Positions 44,260 to 55,690 are shown, counted from the first letter of the stretch. The stretch is 64,000 bases of DNA from Siphonodentalium dalli (GCA_032622095.1 CP136068.1:158481465-158545464); one strand, 5' to 3'. The notes: a model not told the origin generated them from the letters alone. Program-made: numbers and translations.

Positions 44260-44696
44260 GTGTTATTTTATTTCGGTATCAAAGGGTACCGAATTAAAAT
44301 GGCTAATTACACGAGGAATAACAAATCTGTGGTCGAAATTTACCACGCTCGCTGCATATTTTCCCGGAAGTGGAGAGTGGGCGTGTCAATCGGAAGTACA
44401 TTAACGAATCATGTATTGTATATAAACTGAACGATTGGATGAAATAAAAAGTGATTAAATAAATTAGAAAAGAACTTTATTACTTTGATCACATTAATTC
44501 GTGACAAAACAACGACGAATGATTATAGTGAATTAACAAAAATAATTCAGAAATAGTGACAAATTGTAACTGATCTACAAATGGCAGCTTTTAATTGATT
44601 GGTCTAAGAAAATTCCCGCGAAATATTAATCGCTGTCATTGTTCTTTTGGACACAATACATGATTCGCCGATAGGTGCAGTCGCACTAAGTTTTAC
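44260..44696 (+). repeat. Ngaro split direct repeat A1
   Basis: It runs from TGTTATTTTATTTCGGTATC to GCAGTCGCACTAAGTTTTAC and matches A2 with few substitutions and small indels. A2 has an extra ~9 bases (GTGACTGCA) near its end. Confidence 0.93.
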
Positions 44697-44835
44697 ATTT
44701 GACAAATACATGGACAGTTTACAACGGGCGATCAAGAACAACCACAACCACGATAACAACCACAACTGGCGATCAACAACCACAACCACTGAGCAGCTAC
44801 CTGCACTAATTGCAAGCAAACCATACAAACAATAA

Positions 44836-46130
44836 ATGGCTGACGGAATACAGACGAGGGGTAAAAAACAAGATTACCAGAAAATGTTGAAAGGAAATTA
44901 CACTCAATCTGAATCTGAGATCGAAATAACACGGGATCCAGAAAGACTAAAATCTACAGTAGTAATTCCCAAGATGGAAACACAATTACCATGGGAAGAC
45001 AACCCAGAGGAGATAGTTCGAATGAAGAACGAAAAAACATTGAACAGAAAAGAGTTACCAAAACCAGTAAGGTACGGAAGACACGATAACACTAGATATC
45101 AGGACACCTGCAGTTCCGATGATGACGATGATGAAGCAGAGTTGTTACGAAAATACGAGGAGACAAGATACAGACGAGAAAAAATGGAAAAACGGGATAT
45201 GAAGAAAAGACTGAAAGAAAAGATAAGAGAAGAAGAAGATGAGATTGAAAGATTACAAAGAAAGAGAACAACGGAAGGTAAAAAAAATTAACTTGCCGCC
45301 AAAAAAGTTAATAGACATTGGGTTGAAAGAGTTAAGGAATGATCATGAGTCCAGAGTAAAAGCTGAAAAACAGCTCAAAAAATTAAAAATTATTGACAAA
45401 AGTTCATCGTGCCCTGAATCCTCATCATCTGAATCAAGCGAGAATGATTCAGACTCACATAGATATAAGAAAAGGTCTTCTTGTAAGAAAAAAGTTTCAG
45501 GCTTGGAGACAAATCCATCTATGAAAGTTAAATTTCCCCAAGCATGTCCACAGGCTTATTTACAAATGGAATATGTAAACCGCAAGGTGGATTTCAAAAG
45601 TTTGAGTTTGAATCAATTTTTTGCTGGGGAGATGGAAATTATTGTAGCTTGTGATGATGATGAGGAACAGAAAGGCAGGATGAACTTGTTAATGAAGATA
45701 GCATATTATCATGACAAATATGATTGGTCCTCATTACTAGATTTCTATGCGGCTTGGATTCGTCGCATAGAATATGGGCAGAGCTCATGGGATGATGATC
45801 CAACAAAAATAGAACCCCAATTTTGGCCGGGAATTTCAAGAGGAAATCAAATATTCTTCCGAAAAAGTCAGGCAATTTCCAAAGGGAAAATTTGTAAATA
45901 AACGATTTGGATCATTTGGTAATGTTAGTAACAGCACCAATGAATCAAAAGGTGAAGTTTGGTATTGTCCTGATTATCAGAGAGGACTCTGTTCAATCCC
46001 AAATGCTCATTACAAGTTTATCAGGGGTGAAATGAGGAATATGGCACACATTTGTTCAACTTGCTACCAGAGGGACAGGTCACAAAAAAATCACCCAGAA
46101 AATTCTGTTGAGTGCCCTCATAAGAAATGA
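44836..46130 (+). pseudogene. gag: Ngaro gag, two frameshifts
   Basis: It starts at ATG 44836 and continues in three frames: 44836-45291, 45239-45901, then to TGA at 46128-46130. The first shift is at the A8 run near 45282 and the second lies between about 45810 and 45870. The N-terminal third is highly charged (EEDEIERLQRKR, coiled-coil-like) with a Ser/Asp-rich linker. The C-terminus has Cys/His motifs CPDYQRGLC..H and ICSTCYQRD..ECPHKK, like the zinc-finger region of DIRS/Ngaro gag proteins that bind nucleic acid. The product would package element RNA. Confidence 0.8.
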
Positions 46131-46145
46131 CAATTAGAAACTACA

Positions 46146-47951
46146 ATGTTCCAAACTGTAAAACAGAAAACAGCATTAGTTTCTGACAACAACATTGAAT
46201 GTGAAAATCCATCTGGTAGCAATATTGACAACAATGATGGGCCAAATAATCACATTGATAAATTGGATATTAATGAAAGGGGGGGGGGCAGAAACACATA
46301 ATGCAGTGACTCAAACGATAATTGAAGTGCACAATGAAGTTTTACAGTCCGGACGTTGTAATGCGCTTGGATGTAAGATTCCAATTTACTCAAGGTTAAA
46401 TATAGAATACATTCAAGAATTCTTATATGGTTACAATGACAGGGAAATCCTTAAATTCTTGAATTATGGATTCCCTATTAATTTTGAAGGGAACGTAGAG
46501 GAAATTAAATTTAAACACACAATGAACCACAAAGGGGCGAGGGAACACACGTTAGAAATTGAAAACTATCTAAAAAATGAGATAGAAAACAAGGCAGTGA
46601 TAGGCCCCTTTGCTGACAATCCATTCAAATCAAAGGTGGTCTTATCCCCTCTCAACACGGTTTCAAAGAGAGACTCTGTTGAACGGAGGATAATTTTGGA
46701 TCTAAGTTTTCCTCCGAATAACTCGGTGAACTCATTTATTCCCAAAGATACATATATGGGGGAAAACATCACAATTAAGTATCCAACAGTTGATGATCTA
46801 GTAGATTTAATCAAATCTCAAGGAAATGGAACTGTATTAATGTGGAGAAGGGACTTACGAAGAGCGTACAGACAAATACCTTGTTGTCCAGGGGATATCC
46901 ATCTCCTGGGATATAAATTCCAAGAAAAATTATACTTTGATCATGTGTTGACAATGGGTTTGCGATCAAGTGCATATATTTTTCAAAGAGTTTCGAATGC
47001 ATTTGCATTCATAGCTCTTAAGCATGGAATCACAATTATAAACTATCTGGATGATATGGCATCGGCACAGATAGCTAATGAGGCAGAAAGCTCATTCAAT
47101 TGCTGGGTAACATAATGGAGAAATGTGGATTGGAGGAATCAAAATCAAAAGCTTGTGCACCGTCCACAAAAATGGTATTCCTTGGGGTACAATTCGATAC
47201 TGTTCAGAAATCATTAACAATAACAAAAGAGAGACTCCATGAAATATTATTGTTAGTAGATGAATGGTTAATCAAGCCGAAGGTTTCATTGCACGAATTA
47301 CAAAGTCTGTTGGGAAAGCTGAATTTTGTATCAAATTGTGTAAAACCAGGAAGGTTATTTGTTTCCCGATTGTTAAATTGGTTACGAACTTTGGATTCAT
47401 CTAAACCCAACAAGAAAATCAATATCCCAACTGAAATAAAATCAGATTTAAAGTGGTGGTCATTGTTTCTGCCAAACTTCAATGGAGTATCAATGATGTT
47501 TTATGATGAATGGAGTCAACCAGATGCCATATTAGCGACAGATTCGTGTCTAGTGGGCATTGGTGGGATTTATGGATGTCAATGTTTTCATGCACAGTTT
47601 CCGATTCATATTCTTGACCAGAAATTACATATCAATGCTCTCGAATTGCTTGCAATTGTTGTATCAGTGGGCTTATGGGGCAAATCCTTCACTGGCAAAA
47701 GAATATTAGTTTATTGTGATAATCAATCAACAGTTTCTGTGTTGAATTCAGGTGCTACAAAGGATATTTTTCATCAAAAATGCTTAAGAGAAATTTGCTA
47801 TGTAGCAGCAATTTATGAATTCCAGATTAGGGCTCAATATTATCCAGGTGAACAGAATAGATTGGCAGACTCATTGTCAAGGTGGTACTTAGATGCACAG
47901 TATAAGACAAGATCCATAAATGATACACATGGCTTGTATAAGGAAATTTAA
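46146..47951 (+). pseudogene. pol: Ngaro reverse transcriptase-RNase H, frameshifted
   Basis: The natural start is probably ATG 46146, in the frame read until a G10 run at 46279-46288. The frame then shifts to 46195-47115 and shifts again near 47100 to run until 47951. The RT palm is evident: LDLSFPPNNSVNSFIP, WRRDLRRAYRQIP, LTMGLRSSAYIFQR and the catalytic YLDD at 47044-47055. RNase H follows with ATDSCLVGIGG (Asp), HINALELLAIV (Glu), VYCDNQSTVSVLNSG (Asp) and NRLADSLSRW (Asp). All key acidic residues are present, so only the frameshifts disable it. It copies element RNA into DNA. Confidence 0.88.
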
Positions 47952-47999
47952 ATTCCACAAAGGTTATTCAATTTTTCTAATACATGGTAAATTTCAGAC

Positions 48000-48976
48000 G
48001 AACAACTAAGAAAATTGGCCAAAGAAACAAAGGTTTCATGATGTTCAGCCTTCGCGAAAGGAACTTACAGTAATTTAGAGACTCAGTTCAAAACATTCTT
48101 ACAATTTTGTTTTTATTTCAAATTTGATCCATTTCCGGTTGAAGAAAATGTGCTTAATTATTATGCACAGTTTCTTAGCAGGTCTTTCAAGTCTGTCACA
48201 TCGGTAAAAAAAACTATATTTCTGGAGTAAAAACACTGCATGCCATGTTAAATTTAGATTGCGAGGCTGTATAATCTTATTCATTGAAATTAGTACTGAA
48301 GGGTATTGCCAGACGGCAACCTTATTTGCCAAAGAGAGCAAGTCCAATCACAATTGAAATTTTGAGAAAAGTAGCACAAATTATCGATTTCAATAATCCA
48401 CTGCACACAACAATGTGGGGCATAATGTTGTTTGGGTTTTTTCTGATGGCTAGAAAATCAAATGTATTGGTAGATTCAATCAGTAAATTTGATTTGAATA
48501 AAGTGCTGAAACGAGAAGATATAACAGTTGAAAACAACTTTTTGCAAGTCAAATTTGGATGGTCAAAAACTATCCAATTTGGAGAGAACGAATTATTAAT
48601 ACCTTTAGTAGCCATTCCTGGACATATCCTTTGTCCAGTTTCAGCATATAACAGAATGGTGAATATTGTAAAAACGGTCGGTAAAAGCCCAGCATTTGTT
48701 AGAAAGACTGGAAAAGGTCTTGTACCAATTACCTACAACTACTTTACTCAGTTTTTACGTGACAGACTTGATAAGATCGGAGAAGAGTCCGAATTACATG
48801 TATTCTCATCACATTCACTGAGAAGGGGTGGGGCATTATATGCCTTTCAGTCTGGAGTTTCGGCTGAACTCATTCAGTTACATGGAAACTGGATTAGTGA
48901 TGCCTATAAAATCTATTTGGAATTCACTCTAAAGGACAGATTATCAGTTACCCAAAAAATGGTTGAGAACATGTAG
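48000..48976 (+). pseudogene. Ngaro tyrosine recombinase, broken N-terminal part
   Basis: The catalytic half is open from 48284 to 48976. It carries the first Arg in LMARKSNVL, the HxxR box in SHSLRRGGALYAF, and the nucleophile region HGNWISDAYKIYL with Tyr, the R-H-R-Y set of tyrosine recombinases. Upstream, a core-binding domain (about 48040-48270) is recognisable but interrupted by a TGA near 48040, a frameshift at an A8 run near 48206 and a TAA at 48270. The enzyme integrates the cDNA circle and replaces the usual retroviral integrase. Confidence 0.85.
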
Positions 48977-49106
48977 AATGTTAATATAGATCTCTTACTA
49001 GTATCCTTGATATGTCACTGAATGTGTTAAAAATAAACTCTTTGACTGAACCACAAAAATTCAAAGTTATGATGAATTTTAAATGTAGCCTTCTTTTACA
49101 GGTCAG

Positions 49107-49658
49107 ATGGGCATCAGGTCGGTTTTGATACTGGAGGACTCCATAGTTAAATACATAGAAGGTATCGATTACACAGAAGTATGCAGTATAAGGGGAGTCA
49201 CAATAGGAAAGCTAAATTGGCATCTGAATTCAAAAAAGGATTATCTGGCAAAATTTGATCTTATACTAATTCATGTGGGCACTAACAATGTTGCAGAACA
49301 TATGTCTGTAAAGGATTTTGAAGGAGCATATAGCAATATGTTGGCAGCGCTTTTCAAAATCAAGAAATTCAGAGTTGTTATATCTTCCATTTTGCCAAGA
49401 CCAAAAGACTTTGAAGAGTCAAATAGGCTGGTTATAGATTGTAATGCCAATTTGAGAAATATAGCATTAGAGGATGAAAGAGTGGTAGAATATGTTAGTT
49501 CATATAAACCATTTATGAAAGATGGAATGCCTAAACATAGGTTTTTTGCTAGAAGCGATGGTGGATTACATTTAAACTTTGAAGGTACAAGGCAATTGAA
49601 GAACTTTTTTATACAAGTGCTCAAACAATATAAATTGAGAGATAATAATACGTTATGA
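49107..49658 (+). CDS. Ngaro SGNH/GDSL-type hydrolase
   Basis: This 183-codon ORF has SGNH blocks: block I SVLILEDSIVKYI (Ser kept, the usual Gly before Asp-Ser replaced by Glu), block III LILIHVGTNN, and block V SDGGLHLNFEGT (His kept; the usual Asp three residues before it is Gly here, with an Asp one position further). SGNH hydrolases occur in some Ngaro elements and in CR1-type LINEs, where their role is unclear. It is the only Ngaro gene open from end to end. TTCTTTTACAG precedes the ATG, so a spliced message is possible. Confidence 0.8.
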   Translation: MGIRSVLILEDSIVKYIEGIDYTEVCSIRGVTIGKLNWHLNSKKDYLAKFDLILIHVGTNNVAEHMSVKDFEGAYSNMLAALFKIKKFRVVISSILPRPKDFEESNRLVIDCNANLRNIALEDERVVEYVSSYKPFMKDGMPKHRFFARSDGGLHLNFEGTRQLKNFFIQVLKQYKLRDNNTL

Positions 49659-49988
49659 AAATGATGGAGTAATGATTAGATAGAGTGATGTCATCAGGCT
49701 TAGAATGAGCTTTTTTTTTGTGAATGACTGAATTTTCAAGGGTTAGTTCAGCAATCACTCCCAACTACCCTGGGCCGGAAACCACTTGGTGAGTCACGCG
49801 GAGTTGTGGACTTTTTCCCTCATTCTGAGACGCTGACAACTTTTTCTAATCAAGACCTACATATAATATGTTCATTAAGGCTCTTTACGGTAAAGAACAT
49901 AAAGAGATATTCATGTAAGCTACTTCATTAGTGTGCGCTCTTTTTTGGCACCTACGGTTTGGTGGCCTTTTAGGCCAAGAATTGGTCA
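49659..49988 (+). other. Ngaro 3' untranslated region
   Basis: No ORF. This is internal sequence between the hydrolase stop and repeat B1. Confidence 0.6.
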
Positions 49989-50215
49989 ATATTCAACTAT
50001 GCAGGTTTATACAGTAGTACATGTATTCATTTAACGCATGATATGTATCTGTCCTATTTATTTTGTTTCGCTTACATGTGTTTGTCCATGTATTTGTCAA
50101 ATGTGATAATTGTGTTGTATGCATGATTGTGTTATTTTAGTTTTCAATATTTACATAAAATATATTTCGGCCAACAAAGGAGTGTTAGTTTTAAATTTGT
50201 GCCACTCGGGTAATT
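49989..50215 (+). repeat. Ngaro split direct repeat B1
   Basis: 227 bp from ATATTCAACTATGCAGG to CACTCGGGTAATT, adjacent to A2. It differs from B2 at very few positions (for example CTCGGG against CTAGGG). Confidence 0.92.
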
Positions 50216-50657
50216 GTGTTATTTTATTTCGGTATCAAAGGGTACCGAATTAAAATGGCTAATTACCCGAGGAATAACAAATCTGTGGTCGAAATTTACC
50301 ACGCTCGCTGCATATTTTCCCGGCAGTGGAGAGTGGGCGTGTCAATCGGAAGTACATTAACGAATCATGTATTGTATATAAACTGAACGATTGGATGAAA
50401 TAAAAAGTGATTAAATAAATTTGAAAAGAACTTTATTACTTTGATCACATTAATTCGTAATAAAACAACAACGAATGATTATAGTGAATTAACAAAAATA
50501 ATTCAGAAATAGTGACAAATTGTAACTGATCTACAAATGGCAGCTTTTGATTGGTCTAAGAAAATTCCCGCGAAATATGAATCGCTGTCATTGTTCTTTT
50601 GGACACAATACATGATTCGCCGATAGGTGCAGTGACTGCAGTCGCACTAAGTTTTAC
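50216..50657 (+). repeat. Ngaro split direct repeat A2
   Basis: It directly abuts B1, giving the B1-A2 junction GGGTAATTGTGTTATTTTA. This matches the expected circular junction of A and B in Ngaro replication. Confidence 0.92.
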
Positions 50658-50713
50658 CCACCCTATAAAATTGTCCCACCCAATTAGAAGAATAATTATT
50701 AAAAACCAAAAAT

Positions 50714-50940
50714 ATATTCAACTATGCAGGTTTATACAGTAGTACATGTATTCATTTAACGCATGATATGTATCTGTCCTATTTATTTTGTTTCGCTTAC
50801 ATGTGTTTGTCCATGTATTTGTCAAATGTGATAATTGTGTTGTATGCATGATTGTGTTATTTTAGTTTTCAATATTTACATAAAATATATTTCGGCCAAC
50901 AAAGGAGTGTTAGTTTTAAATTTGTGCCACTAGGGTAATT
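50714..50940 (+). repeat. Ngaro split direct repeat B2, right end of element
   Basis: 227 bp. It ends GGGTAATT at 50940, after which similarity to B1 stops. A 56-bp spacer (50658-50713) separates it from A2. Confidence 0.92.
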
Positions 50941-52145
50941 AAGAATAAAGCAGTCACAATTAAATATTCCACAAAAATTAAAACAAATGTTGATATGAAG
51001 TTTGCATGGTCCACATCAATAATCGCCGCTTGCACCAATTTCACAAAGAAATTCCTGACAGAATCCACTGACAGATTTTATGAAAATACATTTTGAAATA
51101 CCAGGAAATTTTGGCAAAACGTGAGTCTGATCATTGACGTTGCGAAGTCACATAATATATCTCCGCAGAACGTCTAAAGAAGGGTGACGATATTTGTGAC
51201 CCAAAAATAAAATTTTGTTTTCGTAGTCGCCTGGGTTACACATTCTAACAGGTGCGCGGAAATAACAAAGAATATTAGGTAAAATTACTTTAATTCGGTC
51301 GAATTTTATTTAATTGATGTAGGGGATAAATATATTTTACTTATATTTGGCTCTAATTCAGCGAAGTATCGAATTTCGTAAGGTAAATAAACCTAAACTT
51401 GTCACCAATTTTCGTGTCATTCACAATTTCACTCATTCAACAACAACATTCACTCATTCATGATTCAATTGACTGATTGACATTCACATTGAAATTTGGC
51501 AGTGGAACGTACAATAATCGGGATAGCACAGCAAACGCTCAAACTATTGAATTGATCATTGTCTCATGGAAAAATCTACACAAGATCTGAAGATCTCCCA
51601 AAAATGTAAAAAGTGACTAAACTAAACACCATATAACGTAATTGACCACACTCCACAGTTCACAGGCACCTTGTAGAAAACAAAATTAATAATATATTAT
51701 ATATAGTAAAGGCCCGAAAATCAGGATTGTCAACAATCAGAGTTCATTTATCTATGAATAACACAATTTAAGATTGGTGAATTATTTCTTTTGGTTAATA
51801 ATTTAATAAACGTACAGGACCAAATAACGATCGTACAGGTGAGAATTTTACCTCGATTTTAATAATCGTACATGTACGTTTATTAGGCACTCAAGAGTAG
51901 ATGTTAGAGTTATTGACTCATTAATGTAATTTGAAGATGAGCAACCTACTAGTATTTAAGTGAATATGCACGTTGTATTATATTGGTGTAATAAATTCCT
52001 CCTACAGTTTGTAGTATAGGGATCTGAAACCCACAAATCCTTCAAACCTGCCACCTTCATCGGGGGAAATTTTGGTCACCGATAGATACATGTATAGATA
52101 CTATATATAGATAAATTATCATGATATTATTGATTATGACCAGCT
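50941..52145. other. Unannotated spacer
   Basis: AT-rich sequence without exon or recognised repeat. Confidence 0.45.
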
Positions 52146-52395
52146 ACAGTAATGCCCTAATTAATCGACTGATTCGACTCCATAACCACAGCAGAATTAT
52201 GGGTAACTTTTCAGGATTTAGTCGGAAATATGGCTTGTTGTCATTCATCGGAAAGCTCTCTTGTTGTCATTCATCGGAAAGCTCTCTTGGAGAGCTTTCC
52301 AATGAATGGCAACAAGTCATATTTCCGACTAAATCCTGAAAAGTTACCCATAATTCTGCTGTGGTTATGGAGTCGATTAATTAGGGCATTACTGT
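52146..52395. repeat. 250-bp fold-back element, copy 1
   Basis: Arms of ~110 bp start ACAGTAATGCCCTAATTAAT and end with its complement. CATTCATCGGAAAGCTCTC is duplicated at the centre. Confidence 0.9.
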
Positions 52396-52685
52396 ATAGA
52401 TATATAAGTTCATTATCCTATACATTATCATTGAATTTATTTTTCAGTGCCGATTTTGGATTTCAACCAAACATGGAGGTTTTACGTGGCTACTCAGCGA
52501 TGGATTCTGTGTCATCCAATAGGACGCCTTCTCAAACACGCACGCCGACCATGTTCTTCCAGGGACAAGGTGTTGATAGATCAGGTATGCCATGGATTGT
52601 TCTACACTTCTTTGGATACTCTAGAGTGCCTTAGATAGTAGTACAGATCAGAATAATAGTACAAAGTAGCTGTACATACAGTAAC

Positions 52686-53207
52686 TGTAATGCCCTAAAT
52701 AATCGACTCCTTAACCCTTTTGAGTGCCAGGGGCCGATATCATCGGCCCTAAACCTACAAAATAAGTCTGTTAAAGAATATAAGAATAAATTATTAAAAT
52801 TGTAAAAAAAAAAAAAAAAATATTGTTAGGCCAATGCATTCTCTTATATATGCGAGGCGACCTATGGTCGACTCGCATGTATAAGAGAATGCATTGGCAC
52901 AGGGTATATGGGTTGACACAAAAATCGACCTGGCACTCAAAGGGTTAGACACAGCAGAATTATGGGTAATTTTTCAGGATTTAGTCAGAAATGTGGCTTG
53001 TTGCCATTCATTGGAAAGCTCACTGAGAATTATGGGTAACTTTTCAGGATTTAGTCGGAAATATGTCTTGTTGCCATTCATCTGAAAGCTCTCTCTAAGA
53101 GCTTTCCGATGAATGGCAACAAGTCATATTTCCGACAAAATCCTGAAAAATTACCCATACGGTAATTCTGCTGTGGTTAAGGAGTCGATTATTTAGGGCA
53201 TTACAGT
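52686..53207. repeat. Fold-back element, copy 2, interrupted by a TTAA insertion
   Basis: It is the same family as 52146-52395. The left arm stops at CGACTCC and resumes at ACACAGCAGAATTATGG after the insertion at 52711-52948. Confidence 0.88.
52711..52948 (+). mobile_element. piggyBac-like short element with TTAACCCTTTTGAGTGCC ends
   Basis: Left end TTAACCCTTTTGAGTGCCAGG, right end CTGGCACTCAAAGGGTTAG; the right TTAA has mutated to TTAG. It holds one 69-bp palindrome at 52830-52898. The uninterrupted fold-back at 52146 supplies the empty site (GACTCC.TAACCACAG), confirming TTAA duplication. Confidence 0.9.
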
Positions 53208-53484
53208 AGATTCTTGTAAATGTTAGTGATAGTCACTGGTGAATGTTAAGATAAATATGTTCCCATTAACTGCAGTATATACATATTTCTATGTTGAACT
53301 GTTCATACTGAAAATTGAATAGTCAAAGGATTGGTCAGGTTCACAGATTGGACATGGCAAAAATTAATAAAACTTACATGGCCAAATAAGAGTACAGGTA
53401 TGAATTACATCAGGAAAAACAGAAACATACATGTAAATGTATCATGTATGACTATTAGGCACTCGAGAGTAGGGTAATTGGCCC

Positions 53485-53884
53485 TTAACCCTTTACCCAA
53501 CAGAACGGCCCTGTGCCAATGCATTCTGTTATATATGCGAGTCGACCATAGGTCGCCTCGCATATATAAGAGAATGCATTGGCTTAACACATTAAAAATT
53601 ATAAAATTGTTAAAGAATGTAAGAAAAAATGGTAAAAAGTGTTAAAAAAAGATTTTTTTTAGGCCAATGCATTCTCTTATATATGCGAGGCGACCTATGG
53701 TCGACTCGCATATATAAGAGAATGCATTGGCACAGGGCATAACTGTAACTATCACACTGTGGTCAAGGAGCCGGTTCCAATGATATCCATATTTGTATGG
53801 TTCTATTGAGACAGACCGAAGATATTTTAGGCTGTTGAAGCTTTATTTGGCCGGTTTTGGCCGGTTTGTTGGGTAAAGGGTTAA
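53485..53884 (+). mobile_element. 400-bp piggyBac-like palindrome element, copy 1
   Basis: TTAA lies at both ends, with termini TTAACCCTTTACCCAACA and TGTTGGGTAAAGGGTTAA. Palindromes are at 53515-53583 and 53663-53731, with an AT spacer between and GGCCGGTTTTGGCCGGTTT near the right end. No ORF. It must be moved by a transposase encoded elsewhere. Confidence 0.92.
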
Positions 53885-54112
53885 CCCTTCCATGACTGGA
53901 GCTTCTTGAAATTTCACGAAAACCCTGTACCAATGCATTCTCTTACATATGCGAATCTCCCATAGGAAGCCTCGCATATATAAAGCTCTAGAATACATTG
54001 GCCTGACAATATTTTCCTTGATCTTGTAAGCCAGTGCATTCTCTTCTCTGCACTGGCATTACACATGATCTTTAATGCTGCACCAGCACAGCTCCCATCA
54101 TGAAAGGGTTAA
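53881..54112 (+). mobile_element. piggyBac-like short element with TTAACCCTTCCATGA ends
   Basis: It starts at the same TTAA that ends the previous element and finishes CATCATGAAAGGGTTAA. It contains a degraded relative of the 69-bp palindrome (about 53930-54002). Confidence 0.85.
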
Positions 54113-54144
54113 TTTCCATTCAGGAAAATTTGTGGCATAGATAG

Positions 54145-55026
54145 AGGGGGGGGGGGTCCAATCCCAGATTCCCAGGAAATAAATCAGCAAATCCCAGTTC
54201 CCAGGAGAAAAATATGCCATTTCACAGTTCCCAGGAATTAAAAGCAAATCCCAGTTCCCAGTAAATAAAAAAGCCAGTTCCCAGGAATTAAAATATTATA
54301 TAGAGTATCGACCAAACATACAATATTTACAAGTAATGTAGATCGATGTACATATATTGTATTTTTATGCTATCTTATGATTTACTGGCTACTGTCTGGT
54401 CAATTACATCATTTTACATGACATAAAATGCGAACGTATATGCAAATCCATTGAACAGAATCAACAGATCACTCTTTACACTGATCTACACCACCGCAAA
54501 TCAGGTATTTCCTAAATGTCCAGGTGATGTATGCAAATTCATGTGGTCTCAATATATCTAAGACGGTTTGTGATTTGAGATTGTGTCCCATAACTGGAAT
54601 GTTAGTATGAAAAACCAAGTCACAAACCAACTGAGAAATAGGAGACAACACGGATGTACACAAGTCACCGGATACAACAGCTTAGATTGACCAAGTGGTA
54701 AAACTCGTGTAAATAAATGACTTTAAAATTTACTGGAGACCAGCAGACTTTGTTGGTAGTTGTTACAGATGCACGGTATCGACAACAGCTGAATACTCCC
54801 TACAGAGATTTTTGGGGAAATCAGTTCATAATTAGGTGAATAAAAATGGAAATCCCGATTAATTGGGGATGATTTCCCGGGTCCCGGAAAATAATTTCAA
54901 CCTTTCCCGGGTCCCGGTGGAATTCTGTTCCCGATTCCCGGAAGATTAAATCTGACGATCCCAATTCCCGAAAAATAAAAAGTGTCGATCCCGGTGTCCC
55001 GAAAATACCCGTTCCCCCCTCTAGAG
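54145..55026. repeat. Region bounded by AGAGGGGGG/CCCCCCTCT with CCCAGTTCCCAGG repeats
   Basis: The left edge GATAGAGGGGGGGG and right edge CCCCCCTCTAGAG are inverted. Near the left, AATCCCAGTTCCCAGGAA is repeated about five times; near the right, GATCCC.TTCCCGGAAAATAA-like words recur. This could be a non-autonomous hAT-like element with subterminal repeats; the class is uncertain. 54300-54850 has no recognised feature. Confidence 0.45.
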
Positions 55027-55189
55027 ACTTTTAATTGGAAATTTGTATGAGTGACTGAGAATATACATGTAGCAACAATCATTGTCATTGTGAAAATCAG
55101 TGTAATTGGACAGTTCAATGCAATTTCTTAGGTATTTTAGTATGATATGTGAATATGGAGCATCCTGAAAACCATCATAAGGCCATGGT

Positions 55190-55690
55190 TATGGTCCCCC
55201 AAAAATTAATTTCGCGGACTATAGAAATCAGCACTGTCCGTCTGTCCATGTGTGCATCCGTCCGTCCAATCCGGTCGTAAGCGCAATAACATGAACAAAT
55301 ATTAACCGATTTCAATAATTTTTTGTTTATGAGTTGGTTGCCACACTATCTTGGACGAGTTCAAAAACAAGTTTCGTCCGATTTTTCTTACCTCAGTTAC
55401 ATGTATGCCCTTCAGTTTGACAAATTTCTTGCCATTTTTTTGTTTTAAGTGCAATAACTCGAACAGATATTAACCGATTTAAATAATTTGTTGTTTATGA
55501 ATTGGTTGCCACAATGTCTAGGACGAGTTCGAAAACCAGTTTCGTCTGATTTTTCTTAACTGAGTTATGCCCCTTAGTTTGACGATTTCTCACCATTTTT
55601 TGGTCGTAAGCGCAATAACTCGAACAAATATTAACCGATTTCAATAATTTTTTATGTGGATTACTTAATTTTATTCCTAACACTGCCAAT
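55190..55690 (+). repeat. Tandem ~165-bp units after a GTCCGTCTGTCC run
   Basis: Three units share GCGCAATAACTCGAACAAAT, ATTAACCGATTTCAATAATT, GAGTTGGTTGCCACA and TTTCGTC.GATTTTTCTTA. They are preceded by GTCCGTCTGTCCATG and ATCCGTCCGTCC. I associate this style of repeat with mollusc genomes, from general recollection. Confidence 0.7.

Larger units (their letters stand above)
44260..50940 (+). mobile_element. Ngaro-like tyrosine-recombinase retrotransposon, 6.7 kb
   Basis: The element has the diagnostic split direct repeats A1 (44260-44696), B1 (49989-50215), A2 (50216-50657) and B2 (50714-50940) around gag, RT-RNase H, tyrosine recombinase and SGNH hydrolase genes in that order. Ngaro elements integrate by recombination and lack the DDE integrase and LTRs; the A1..B1-A2-B2 layout separates them from DIRS (inverted repeats). 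No methyltransferase domain was seen. Repeats are almost identical, so insertion is recent, yet at least five frameshifts or stops interrupt the genes, several at homopolymers. No obvious target duplication is seen, as expected for this mechanism. Confidence 0.93.
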
